From: Paragonimus heterotremus
Lineage: Eukaryota > Platyhelminthes > Trematoda > Plagiorchiida > Troglotrematidae
Direction of reading: 5' to 3'
NCBI GenBank assembly: GCA_013368495.1
Contig: LUCH01000398.1
Coordinates: forward strand, 129,872-193,871
DNA length: 64,000 nucleotides
Of the stretch, positions 1 through 12,700 are shown in pieces. Both the position numbers and the translations under genes were made by a program. The first letter of the stretch is position 1. Each line of letters starts with the position of its first letter. The notes under the pieces are model-generated. The model saw only the letters and a program-made list of their open reading frames with translations, was not told the origin of the DNA and made no database searches.

Positions 1-3000
1 AAGCAACCATTTATCAGTTACTTAATTGACTCCGTTTCCTTCGTCCAGGAGATTGTTGGGGTTGAGTTATTTCAAGTAACTGCCTGTTTGTACAACATTC
101 CGTTGGAGTAATCATTACAAAGTTACGCGAAAGTAGACTGCTCCGGAAAAGTGAACCACAGGCAGAATAATATCCAATTTTGCCAATACCTTTTATTAAG
201 CGTCATCATCTCTAATCCGGTTTATCACAAAGGTGACGGATACTTTGTTGCAAAGTGTCTTGTTGTCACAGCGGTTGGATTTTACTGAAAAATATTCCAG
301 TGTCCTATTTCATAGCAGTTCTCCTTCAGTAGACGAACAAACCAAAGTGACAGATGTGAACATGTGACGTGTATGAGAGGAAACTTGCAATGTAACGTTT
401 GTAGCCACCACCCCAGCTCAGTTCCACTAAACACTAAGTGGGCCTATTTTACTAAATGTTGTTTTAGTATGTTAACGCTGTTCGTTCATGGTACACTTGC
501 ACGCCGGAAGTGTTACTGAAACTTCCCCTCAATGAGTTCTATTCACTTTTTTACGTCTACGCACCGTCCAACACAGTGTTTCACTGACCAACACAGGGAC
601 CGGAATGCACAAACAGATATCTTTCTCCTTCCTGTTACTGCCTACGGAAGTGTGAACCATGAATATAAGCCGACTTATTTCGCAATGTGACCACTTATAA
701 TGGAAATTTTGACACTTGTGATAACTTTGTATTTCTCACTGCGTTCACCACATTGGTTTTCTTACGCACGTTCAGAGTGCGGGTTCTCGGTATCCCAGTG
801 ATGATAAGCAGGCGATCGGACACATGAGCTTATGCAAGAAAAAGTGCCTAGTTGGCAAGCACGACAGCTTCAAGGCAACATCAACTCCTTCTCAGTCAGC
901 TAATATATCGTCTGGTTCACTAGTTTTCAGACCAGACAACAACAGTGTCGCTACTTCCAAGGCAGCCTAAAGGTTACATAGAAAGTGTTTTGCTTCAAAC
1001 GAGTGGACTAGAACATTAGCAACGCTATGTTTAGTGGAATCGACGGGGATCACGAGCTTTCCGTTTTGAATTTATCAATTTTCGGAAAATTACAGATGGT
1101 TCACGCCGTGTTCCAATTCATTTTGAAGGATGACAATCAAAGTGATGTGCATTCAAAAGCAAAGGGGCTAGTCCAGTTTTGATAAATCAAACACTTGAAC
1201 AAGCTATACAGTTGCCTAGAAACAGTGCTATCAGCGTAGTCATTGCGAGTAGTTTATCGTTGAGTAGGTTCAACGACTTAGTTATTTAATTCACTTCGAA
1301 TATCCGGGTCACTAATTGTGTATATACTTGCAAGATCAGAAAGACGTTACTGTTAAGAACTCCAAACATTTTAAATTTTTGGACTGGAAATAAAGACAAC
1401 CATCACGTTTCCCGGCCGAAAGTTTGCATCACCACCATTCTGAATTTGGGCCAGTTAGCACCACTGCACTTATTTGTATACATCAAATCGTTTCAATTTT
1501 AGAACATACGATGAAATAATCCAGTTTAATCGCAGCTATCTATCAACTAAACCTCTTATCACTATGTTCACACAGTTTCAGACCAACCCTTGACGGAAGT
1601 AATCATTGGTTTAACCATCTCTCTAACCAGCAAAAAGGAACTGGTGAGGTTCATCTTTTGCCCAATTTAAACCTGTGATGTCCAAATAACTGAATAAACA
1701 TTTTGGCCTCGTATTGAATAATCTTGGTGTACTTTCAACGGATGCGTTGATAAGTCATTGAGATATCCGATCTCTCTGCTAGATACAACCATATAGGCGT
1801 GGATATTGGTTCCTTTCTTAACACTGAACTTCTTCATTTGTTTAATATTTTGCTTATCGTATTCGATCCCAGATATTCAGTATCCGTGTTGTTCTGGTCC
1901 CCAGAGAGTCGGGAATATTCTTCACTGATGTACACTTTCTATTCCAACAAGCTTCTGTTTTATTTCGCTACAGCGAGTATCGACGTGACTTGATCTGATG
2001 GACAACACATATGAAATTAGATGAAGCGTTTTTAATTAACGTCATTGTCAGTGGTGACAACTGTGTTACATTCCCATGTGGTATCTGCTTGGCACCAACG
2101 TCTGATGAATTTTCCATACAAAAGTGGTACATATATGTTTGATCATTGTTTTACAAATCTTTTTAAGGAAGGTGACATCAGATATTAATTTGCTTTAACA
2201 CTTGATGGCTCGGAGTTTTCGACAGAATGAATAATGACTGACAGTAGGCTTGATGAAATTTATGTTGCAACTGGAACAGTGTTTAGCCTGTGAGTGGCTT
2301 GCTTGTGGTTCTAAACGATCCAGGCTGTGCCTGCAGCCTATGTGCATTTGCTAAATTCTGCTTCACACCCTTACGTATATTTGTCGTGAGGATTCCTTCT
2401 GATCAACAAATACACAATAATTCTGATTCTCAGTTAGACATGTAAGCTGGATAATAAGTTATATAATTATTTTTGATTACCCGAGAGTACGATTAACTCT
2501 GTACTTACTATAAATGCTCATTAGAAATTCTTGCTATAAACAGTTGTTCACTGGACATGTTGAACTAGCTTCAAGATAAAATATATATCTCTGCGAATGT
2601 CTAATAAAATACAAAACTGAACGAATACACGTGTGTGCACTTAGAACCACAATGAAATGAAGTTCCGGGGTTGTGAAATCACGCAGTTTTATGTCAACTA
2701 ACATTGATGATCACATGGACAAACGCACGTGTTACCTGCGTATGCAAAGTGCACCTTAGAGCATACTCCCATATTGTCCGGTTTTATTCTGCTAACGATC
2801 ATTCGCTTTAATAAAACGAACGGAAAGACGAGTGGTAATCTGCGTTGTTGCAGTGTCATTAGGATAATCTTGAAAGGGGTTGGAGATTTTAAGTGTTATT
2901 TAATGGCTTTCCTCAACTGACTGACAAGGCTTATATGACCTTTCTTCTGTATTTTCACGTTTACAAACCACAGTTGAATAAATTTTTTATTGGTCCGTAG

Positions 3001-6000
3001 AACCTACTTCGGCACTTAAAGGTATATTTCGTTTTGAGACGCAGGTGGGCAAAGGTAATACGTTGTGCCATTATTAGTGGGTAAGAACAGTAGTAGTCCA
3101 CATAAAATGTTACTGTTAACTTACTGTCTCCATTAACGGTATTCACTGGAACAGTCAACATAGTCCTGAGCATTATGTTAGACAGTATTGTTGTCACAAC
3201 CTTTCCTCAATAAGTAAAATTTTTCGAGGAGCGTAACAATACTATTGGGGTTCAGGTGTTACTTCTTGAAGGCAGGCATTTTAATCTCAATGAAGCAAAC
3301 GGAACTAAATGCCACACAATGAGCAAGAAGGGGAGAATTGCCGAACTCGACGAGTGTTGCCAGTCCATTGGCAAAATCACCATTTTGGCGGACCATATAC
3401 ATGGAACTATTTCATCAGTTGACAAGAGCAAAACAGTAATCAAGTAACGATGAGGGAGTATAAATTGAGGTAATCAGAGATAAAATTAACCCGCAGTTGT
3501 GTGTGTGCAACAGTGTAATTACATACCAGACTTCACAGTCGGTGTTGTCCTTGTTTGAACCCTTTTAAGTAGAGTTAGTCTACAAGGCGGACTATCGAAG
3601 CGGCGACGATTCTTATCCGACTGACCACCAATTCCATCAGCATCACTTTTGATCAAGCAGTTTTATGTACTCTCAGTTTGTTGGGTGCATCGCTCATGTG
3701 GAGTAGTCTAACCAGGGTTGCCTCAATATTGGTCAGTTTTGTTACCAATGTCGCGTCTTTAAATTACTTATTGTGACCCTTTGACATTTTATCTTAGACT
3801 AGAAGTTTACAGCCAGAGTTGGTTCGCTTTTCGCTACTGGAACTTCTGCCGGATTTCCGAAAGCAGATGTAGTGACAGTGTGTAGGGGGGTGGCAAAAGT
3901 TCGCACAGCGAGCAAATTTTAACCACACAATGGTCAGCTTGCTTGAATTGCAAAAAACTCATTGCACAAATTAGAGAAGTCAATGGATCACAAGTTCTCG
4001 GACTTCTGGAGAGATTGGTTAAGCAAAGCAGAGAAATGACTTAGGTTAATTTTTAATAAAACATAGTAAGTTGACCGCATACTAGAAGTCTAGAAAGATT
4101 TGCCAATTATATCTGTCTTCAAAGCGGGGTTCAAGAAAGACCCAACAACTTATCGACGAATAGACGTGAATTCAATTTTTTCCTAATCAGTGGAAGTTTC
4201 TTGAATGAATTTCTTCGGCCACTAGTGGCGAGTAACAAATTCAATTCCAGGATGTAGCACACTTCCCACAAAACATATTCAAGCATCACAAACTACATTA
4301 CTGTTAGCTAAAATGAGGTTATTTATTAATGTAATCTTCCATTATTTCCCCAAGACTCTTGATATACTAGATAACACTGTCCTGTTATGTCTCTGAGCGT
4401 TTACTCGGGTGACCAGAAGACTATCTTATCGCTCGTATGTACAAAATGAGTGAGCAGTCAACAGACTTTTGTTAACGGCAGTATTCTGCAACGATCAGTT
4501 GTATATCTGCGGTGGTTCGTTATGTTTTTCCGTGAGTTTTCTGGCGATGTCAGATCACCGACATTGCTGGTGACCTCTGAAGAGCTTGGAACATACCGAA
4601 CCCCAATGAACGCATTAAAGTTGCCTCAATCAACGGTCTTCAAAGGGTAACTTGCTGTTATGTACACACAGCGTCAAAATTAGGTAGAAATCTACTTTAG
4701 TGAAGTTCATCTAATCAAATCTGCATGTTAACGAGCTCCGTGGACCCCAGTGATGGACAACTGAAATTTATTTACAAATTGCGCTGCCCCTATAAGTAGC
4801 ACTTCAAACCAAATGTACATAAAGAATTCGTAGAACCATTCAGCCTGATGCTGCCGTAACGGGTTTAAACTTATAACCTGCAAACCCGGAATATCAGCTT
4901 ACTGAACTGTCGCCCTTGCTTTAAAATGAGAAGATTTTTACAGCAACTGTTCAAAGGTGGGTCACTTGAAAATAATTGAGTTCAGAGACCCCTCTATCCA
5001 GGAAGATGCGGAAAAGTGCAAATTCTCTATGGTTTACACTCACCTTAGACGACAATTAATTTGTACCACATGCCAGTCTATCCAACTTGAGCAGTAATTT
5101 CAGTAAAACCGGGTAACCCCCTAATTTGTCATAATCTGAGATTAAAGTAGGCGGTAAACAGTTTACAGTGTAAACGAACCTGTTCGAGGTTACAGACTAC
5201 TCACAGACAGTTACAATACACCACTATTCGGTTACAGCGGAATCGGTCTAGGAATTTCAACTGACTGGTTAGTACTTGGGTAACAACGTGGACTAATATT
5301 TTCCGGTCAACACCTAGCTCACCATAAACTAACACTAATCCAATAAATCTATCAGAATAAATCTATCATTGTGGTCCCATGCTTATGTCTCACATGACTG
5401 AAAGTAAACAGTTCTATCCAAACCAATTTTTTACTAGTTTCATGAAGTTCTTTTTTCTGTTTTGTAAAGCATTCTAAACAACACTGTCTGAGCAAAAAAG
5501 TTACAGAAAACCATGGACAACATTTTTGCTTGTGCATAGCCGTCAGTGTGAAGTAGTGAAGCATTAGTTCTTGCTGATGAACAAAATTACCTCACCGTCA
5601 AGGTAAGATGTATCAAGAAGTATACTATCGTGGGGAAGAGGTACTTTATTTGCGAATCCATAAGATATGCTAACCGGTACTGCTGCGGTTGTAAGCGGCC
5701 AAACTGGAGGGCATCACTCGCACGTTCCAATAGTCATTCGACTGGCGTTCACTTTTTCAGATTCTAAAGCTTCAAGAATTCGGAAATGTACTTCCGCACA
5801 GGCCTATAACAAAACCGTAGGAGCCGATACACATTTGATTTGGTTCTTGGTAAGGAACTATGGTGGATCGTGCTCATTTTCCGGGTCTGTTAAACAAAAT
5901 TTGATCGATTGTTTCCCTTACTTTAGAAGTGTTTAACGATTGTTGCTTAGCAATTTCGTTACTAAACCATCTGCTTTCTGGTTACACGGTAGCGAGTTGG

Positions 6001-9000
6001 TTCACCAAAACACTTCGTGGATTCACCGTAGGGAGATTTCACCCAGATCTTTCAAAATTGGTTTGTGTTTGGTTCTGAGAGGTTCCTCCTCAAGAGATTT
6101 ATCCAGTCTAGAAATAAATTTTACCAGTTATAAGTGTTTTTGCGGGTGTGCCTTCTGTTTCAGGTAAACCACTACTTGTTTAAGTGAAATGAACTGGCCC
6201 GCTCACATTACTTTTCTGCGCGTGGCTAACAGAATGGATATGCATGTTGCTGATGAATTCTGCATACGACAGAGACAAAACTGGACAACCGTTGAAGTTA
6301 AACATCAAAATGGAATTTTACTTGCTGATTGAAAGGCATCAGTAACGCAAATCTTTGTCCTCCAACTCTATTAATTGTGATACGAGCGTGATAACGTCAT
6401 TTCGTTGGCCTTCTAATATGTCTTGTGAAATTAGTTCATCTAGTCCACTAAAGAGACGAAAAAATATCACTCTTCTTCGCTTCTGCTGGCAACTCCTTGA
6501 CTAGTGATCTTGTTAGAAAACTTGGTAGTTTTCGAAAGGATAGCAAAAACAGCACTTGTGGAGCAAAGCAATCTCAAGTATATCGATCTTCAATGGGTTA
6601 TTCTATAGAAAAGAAACAACATTGCAATGAAGAAACAAAATTGGTTCCGATGTCAAGTGTTTTCTATCGGATAGCTCGACTCAGTTTGCAGCTCACTTGT
6701 TTTGACGGGTTACACACCTAATTAACTTGTTTTACTCCGGTGGTTTTATACACACATTCGATGCTACACCAGAGTGTCATACAGGTTGACCACCGCGCTG
6801 AACTGCCAGTTTACCCGAGTGGCCGAAACTAATTGGCCGCAAATCATTGGTCGACGTCGTATCGACGACTCTGCCCCGTCCGGCCTCGTTACACTTCTCA
6901 TTTAGGTAGGAGCAAATAAACATGTTCAGCCAAAACATAAACTCTCCGTGTTAAGGGTTCAGAATTTTATGCTAAATAGCCATCATCAATCACACCAGCA
7001 CTATTATGCTGGTTTAGTTTCAGCCGTGTTTGTCGCATCTCGCTGGTGATTGTTTAAGAAGCTTAAACAAAATTGTTGTGCGTACGTCGTTTATCGCAAA
7101 GCAAGTATAACTAAGGTTTACAGAACTTTCTTGATCTCAACATCCTCGGTTTAACAGCGGACTTCTCAGTTCACTTAGTCAAACTCAGTCTGTTCTATGC
7201 AAATATGTAGGTATCGTATTCAACGTAAACAGAACTGAGAACACTTTTTGTAACCACGCTTGTTGAAGTTCGGTCAACGGGTTCAACAAAAAGTTGCGCG
7301 ATCAGCCAACTTGACACAAACCACAGGTAATCGGTCACCCGGCAACACCTGATGACGCAGTATGTGACCGACTCGTCAAAGTCGTTTCGCGTTGTGTTCC
7401 CAAATGGAGGCAAATGTCTGTTATGGTATACCAGGACGGCTGCACTCAGACAGTATTTCTCTGTTTCGCTAATACCAGAATTGTTTGTGACGATGACATC
7501 ACCATGGAAGCAATCGAAATGGCCTTATTCATCGAACGTTCATTAATTGCATTGTGCTTTGAGTTTTAGTTTCATTTCGTCTACATTAAATGCCATCAGA
7601 GATGCAACGAAATATACTCAAATATAAGTCATTTATTTCTAACCGTCGATATGCAGTGCTCAACATGACAACGGGAGATAGGAATATCAAATATGAGTAA
7701 AGTTCGAGGGGTTGACGGTCTTGACCAGTAAACCGCTTAGAAGAAAATGAAGACTGTTCTGGCGAATGAGCAAAAGGTAGCAACGACGTGCGTGGCATCC
7801 ACTACAATGGATTTCAACTGGTGCTCTTGTTTCAGGCGAAGTTCAACAGTAATGCAAGAGAACGGTTTCATTTACCCCGCTGCATTATCACATAGGTTGG
7901 TTTCGAAAGAAACGTCAGCCTACAGGAAAATTACCGGGGTATTTTATTCAGAAGATTGTACAAACTGCCGTATACTATTACAAATTAATCAAACGTCCAT
8001 ACACTCAAAGTCTCCTAGTCAACGTTTTCGATTAGCAATCAGGAATTCTTGCCTTCCTTCGTTGGCAGCTTCTCTGGTTCACCCTGATGTTTCCTCTTCA
8101 TACGTACTTTGTTCCAGTTAGTCTGATGACCAAAACGGAGAAAAATGTGTATTTGTTACACTATTCCCATGACTTAAATTAATACATCGAAAGAATAAGG
8201 AACTTTTTGTTTAATTGAATTGGTATATTTGGTCACGTGGAACCAGGGTTACCTGAGTAGATTCAAACAAAACCGAATCAATAAGACTGACGTGAAAAGT
8301 GTCTGCCAGACAGTGTTTCCACACCATATTATTGAGAATTAAATGTAATGCTCTTCTTATGTATGCTTTTAATGATTTCCAGCACTCCGCATTCAGTGTC
8401 CTTATTGTTGACTGTTCGTATTCGACTGCTGTTCTCTTAGGTGACAATGCAGCCTGCCTGTTCCAATTTCATTGTCAAACACCCCGAAGATGACAATGCC
8501 ATCAATTTTCCTTCAGAAGATAATCTTCATCTCACTAATTAGCAGTGACGGCGTGTACTAATTCCATCTTCTTTTCTGTTTTCGTCTTCTGAGCGAAAAA
8601 AATATAAGCTTCCTGAACAAACAACTTTGTGTGAAAAGGCTAACTAGGTAGGATTTCCGTTAGTCACACACATGCATACAGGCCGAGATAAAACTACACT
8701 CCTCTCACTGTAACGTAAATAATTCATATATTCTAATAATTGGTAACGATCTGTCTTTTTCTGTCGTCGATTCACGTCAAAACACCCACTAAAGAGGGTA
8801 CATAATGGTAACAGTCTTTTCTAATCAAACATCCCTATACAATATAATGTTGACCAAACGCTGTTTTCTGGAGGTTGCTTTCGTCAGCCAACGGGAAGTC
8901 TGTCTGAAGGCCGATACAGTAAAACCATAATGAAAGAAGCATTTTGTGACATATAGTGCGTACAGTCCTGTTGAACAATTGCTTGCTCTGTCTCCAATCA

Positions 9001-9206
9001 ACTTTAGTTTTCAAATACCAATTCTTTATGGTTTTTTCCGCCTTAAGCTGAGTCTTTGTGATGTACGACAAAAAGTTATGAAAATCCAACTGAACAAGAT
9101 CATGAATAACAATGAACTGAGATTTACAACTGATTTGACACTGATAAATGACGGACCTTTCCCTGATTCATTTTTCCTACCTTATGAGGTTGCTATGAAA
9201 GGCTCA
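1..9206. other. Gene-free region, no recognisable element
   Basis: No coding region, RNA gene or mobile element is recognised here. Reading frames reach 89 codons (5667-5936, +) and 124 codons (7747-8121, +). Their translations show no domain, and this length is expected by chance at about 40% GC. A short GC-rich block at about 6780-6900 stands out from its AT-rich surroundings and may be old repeat DNA, but no family was recognised. The last few hundred bases could hold further decayed sequence from the Penelope-like element that becomes readable at 9210. Confidence 0.6.
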
Positions 9207-9209
9207 TAG

Positions 9210-9735
9210 TGGGCACCTGTCCAGAGTTCGTCTGGATTTTTTAAACCAGACCCTGAGGTAACGATAAGGCCGTGCTCGTCTGCGGTCGCAACGCATTTGA
9301 TCGAGTCGAACCATCTAATCAATCAGACAGAATCGTTCAAGCCAATCTACTGAACATGTGGGATACAGTCGAAACAGGTCAAAGGTCGTATACTATCAGT
9401 TGCAGAGGCTATCGCAATTCGCCTGTACTCACCACCACTGTGCGCTCAAAAACGGCTGGTCAAAACGTTAAACCTTCCATGACCGTGTACGCAAACCCAG
9501 CATAGAATGATCGCATAGATGTGACGTATCTCTCGCTGATTTCCTACAACTCACGTGGTCAATGTTATGTAACTAAGTCTCATGACTCAAACCAGAAAGA
9601 AACTGTTGATTGACATCTTTCGCTTCAGTGATACGTTATTTACCACCCCCATCGAACCCATATAAATGTGTTGTATTCAGCCTGATGATGAAACACCGAA
9701 AACGAGCTTGTTTGCTACGCGTTTCTTCTCAAATA
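9210..9735 (+). mobile_element. Penelope-like element copy A, decayed 3' end (GIY-YIG C-terminus plus tail)
   Basis: One frame (codon starts at multiples of 3, about 9231-9482) reads FFKPDPEVTIRPCSSAVATH, then LIESNHLINQTESFKPIY, an in-frame TGA at 9351, then GRILSVAEAIAIR and LCAQKRLVKTLNLP before a TGA at 9480. This is the region after the GIY-YIG catalytic core in Penelope-like elements: the S-S-x-A-x-H-L-x-x-x-x-H block, the A-E-A-x-A-I-R helix and the terminal Q-K-R-L-V-K-T-L-N-L-P motif. It aligns residue by residue with copy B near 29.7 kb. A further TAG at 9207 and apparent frame loss upstream show it is dead. About 200 bases of tail follow, ending in a hammerhead-like motif and the ACGCGTTTCTTCT stretch shared in form with copy B. 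Reverse transcriptase is absent, so the copy is truncated at its 5' end. I am confident of the family and less so of the exact borders. Confidence 0.85.
9679..9716 (+). ncRNA. Hammerhead-ribozyme-like motif in PLE copy A tail (degenerate)
   Basis: CTGATGA (9682-9688) is followed after nine bases by GAAA (9698-9701), the two invariant boxes of a hammerhead core. After GAAA a very short stem III can form (AAC at 9701-9703 with GTT at 9710-9712, loop GAGCTT), then T at the cleavage-site position (9713). Stem I is only three base pairs here (AGC 9679-9681 with GCT 9714-9716). Stem II is poor. Minimal type I hammerheads inside the terminal repeats of Penelope-like elements are established knowledge. 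The position, about 200 bases after the endonuclease stop, matches that. The short stem I suggests an inactive relic. Confidence 0.45.
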
Positions 9736-12700
9736 ACAAGTAGACCATTACTCCATTAATGTATTGGAATTGCCTTCAGACCTTCTACTTTAGACGTCAT
9801 AATTACTCGAAAACTGGGCACATATATTCACACAACGATACTACTATGACTTCTACAATTACGGTGTGCGTTAGTCAATTGTATATCAGTAGGCTTCGTT
9901 TTACTCTATCGAGACTAATTTTCACAAATTCACAGCGTACGTTTCGAGTTTTCTATGGTTGACAAATAGTTGGCGGACAAACGTTCAGCATATTCCGTCA
10001 GAACGGATGACGTAACTATTCAGTGAATGTTTCGTTCCGAGAGCACCTATGTTTATTTATGTGTTTATTCTAATACACTGTTAATAGTTGATGTGTGTGT
10101 ACAGCATATGTTATTCGGATGTTGTGATTTCTCGTAATTTTCGCTTTATGTCACGTGATCAAAAACGATCAACTCTCATTTAATTAATCCGTTCAAGTTA
10201 CGGTTCTACCACTCATCGACAGAAGGTAACTGATGTTATGTGAAAACTAGGCTATTTGCATAACTCTTCCTGCTAACCATTTCTCCTTGCAGAAAGCGAG
10301 GGCGAGACAGATGCTCGGCATAGCCTTGATGAAGATCATTATCATGGGCGTTGAAGTTGCAAAATGACAGCATGAATAAAATTGACAATGTCACTCGTAC
10401 ACCAACAGCTCTAACAAACAGATTTACAAACGTAAGGCGTTAGTCGGGAAAATCGGTTCAACTTTTATAACACAGATTTCACTTAGACAAAAAAACTCAA
10501 CGGTTTCCGAATGCCCGATCCTTCTACTTTGGAATGGCTATTTTTCCTGATTTTCCTCTTACTAATTACCTAGGATTCTTGAGAGTTTATATACCAGTGG
10601 AATCGATGCCGATTTGTACAATAATTAAATTTGGTTTACCATTCCAAAGTTGATTGAAATATTGTCGCTTTGGATGCTATTATCATATGCAGACAATTAT
10701 AATTAAGTGACTTCAAGACTTGTGCCCAATTTATCAGAAAACCGGACTGGTCACCTTTTGACAAACCTCGTTAAGTCGCTTGATGAATAAGTACGATACA
10801 TTACCGTATGCGTCGCCATTAAAGGACTTATCATAGCAGGCTTTAAGTAGCTGCTGTGAGCACTGTCCATCAGTTAAAACCACACGGGAGTAAGAAGACT
10901 GCCAGGGGGTGTTCTTCTAAGTAAAGCCGTTTTAAGCAACTTCGCAAACTGGGGTGTCTAATTAACATTCATACTGAGAGCTGCAAGCCAAAACTTTGCT
11001 AGGTATCATTTTCTTCAAGCTTTTTCAAGTTTTGTTTCTTGTTTTGTTTTCCGAACCTGCTATGATCAAAAGTAGCTTCACCTAAAGACAGTCGTTTGGT
11101 CATGCTGAAAATCACGGGCTACGTTGTTAGAAATCCATCTTTCTAGATAGACCATTGAAATGAATGCTGTAATGGCGCATAAGATGTCAGGTAAAACTAG
11201 CACGAGCTGCTCGTCGTGATTCAAAGAGGCAAAATAAGCCAAACATCAAATTTTAGGCCTTCGACTGATGAGCTATTTTCTAGTATTATACAGGCAGTAA
11301 CAAAGGGTAAGACGTGTGATTTAACCTTCGGTTTTAGTTGCCATGTCAAAAATTGAAAACGTGTTGTGAGCATTCAACTACACCACATTAATAACTTATT
11401 CGAAACACCACATGTGCAACACAAATGAATGTATTCGGTTATCACAGTTTGGAAAGCAGTAATGATTGATGACAATTTTTTTTGCTTGAAATGTGGATAT
11501 TTGTATTAACCACTAGAGCATATGCTATTGGAAGGAGAAAACGGAATTATCCTCAAGCAAAATATGAAGGACTATTGACGCGATTATCAATTTGAAACTG
11601 CAATGTTACAAACAATATTAAAACAGATGGCAAAAGGGAAGTTGTTTAATCGTTTACTTATTTCAGACAAGCAACAGACAACTGTCTTCTTAAATACACT
11701 AACAGTACGCCGATAGATCTATCTATGTTGTCACCGATTGCCACAAATATGGAAGATTTTTAACATGTTCAATTTTGTTCGTGAAAATTACGTTTTATTC
11801 TGTTAAACAAATTGCAATCGATTTAGGTTACTTGCCAAAATTTCAAGTCGCTTCTTGAGAAATGTTTCGAGATTGAGTAATTAAACATTAAACTATGGCG
11901 TCATTTTACACAGTCGAGTGTGACGTGAATTATAATTAACAAATTAGTTTACGACTGTCAACCTGACGAGCGAAAGTAACAAAGTATTCTGCACTAATTG
12001 TCACCTAACAACCAAGTAATTTGTTACACTTCCAGCTTGCATTTCAAAGTCGAAACATACTGAGTAGGTTAACCAAGTTGGTTGTTTATTGCAGAACTTG
12101 TTGCTTGTCAGCATGCAACATTTTGAGCCGGTGTCTGGTTTTCATATACATCCTAGTGAGACAAGATACTTTAGTCTAATGATTGGTTCGAATGAATATG
12201 TAAATCACGTGCATGCAAAAAGTGATTTACATTTGAAGTTAAAATCGATCACCATGCCAGATGAAAGATCGATAAGTACTTCAGGTTGGGAAAGTGTAAT
12301 ACTTTCAAGAAATCTGAAACCACTACACTAATGTAACGAAGAGCATTACAAAGTACATGTCCATTTAGTCGGTTTATAATTCGTGTGTGCTGCGTTCGGT
12401 TCACCATAATCAAAACTGCTGGAACGCAATCGTTTTAAAAAGAATTTTTTGACGATAAAGACTTCAGCTGAGTAGAGAGAAATTTGATGGTAACAAGTTG
12501 TTCAGATTTCTAATTTTACAACTATCCTTACTCCAAAAATTGTTTTTCGTCTGACCAGTTTGGTTTACATTTGTGTACTGATATGGAACTGAACTACCGT
12601 AGTTGGACCTTTCAAACAGATATATGGATGACTAGTCTGGCTACTTTACAGTGCAGATCCTGTTGTTATGTCCTGAGAGTTATGCTCGTCATTTAGCAAT

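Noticed and set aside
7747..8121. 124-codon plus-strand frame
   Set aside because: No domain in the translation, and two or three frames of this length are expected by chance in 64 kb at this composition.
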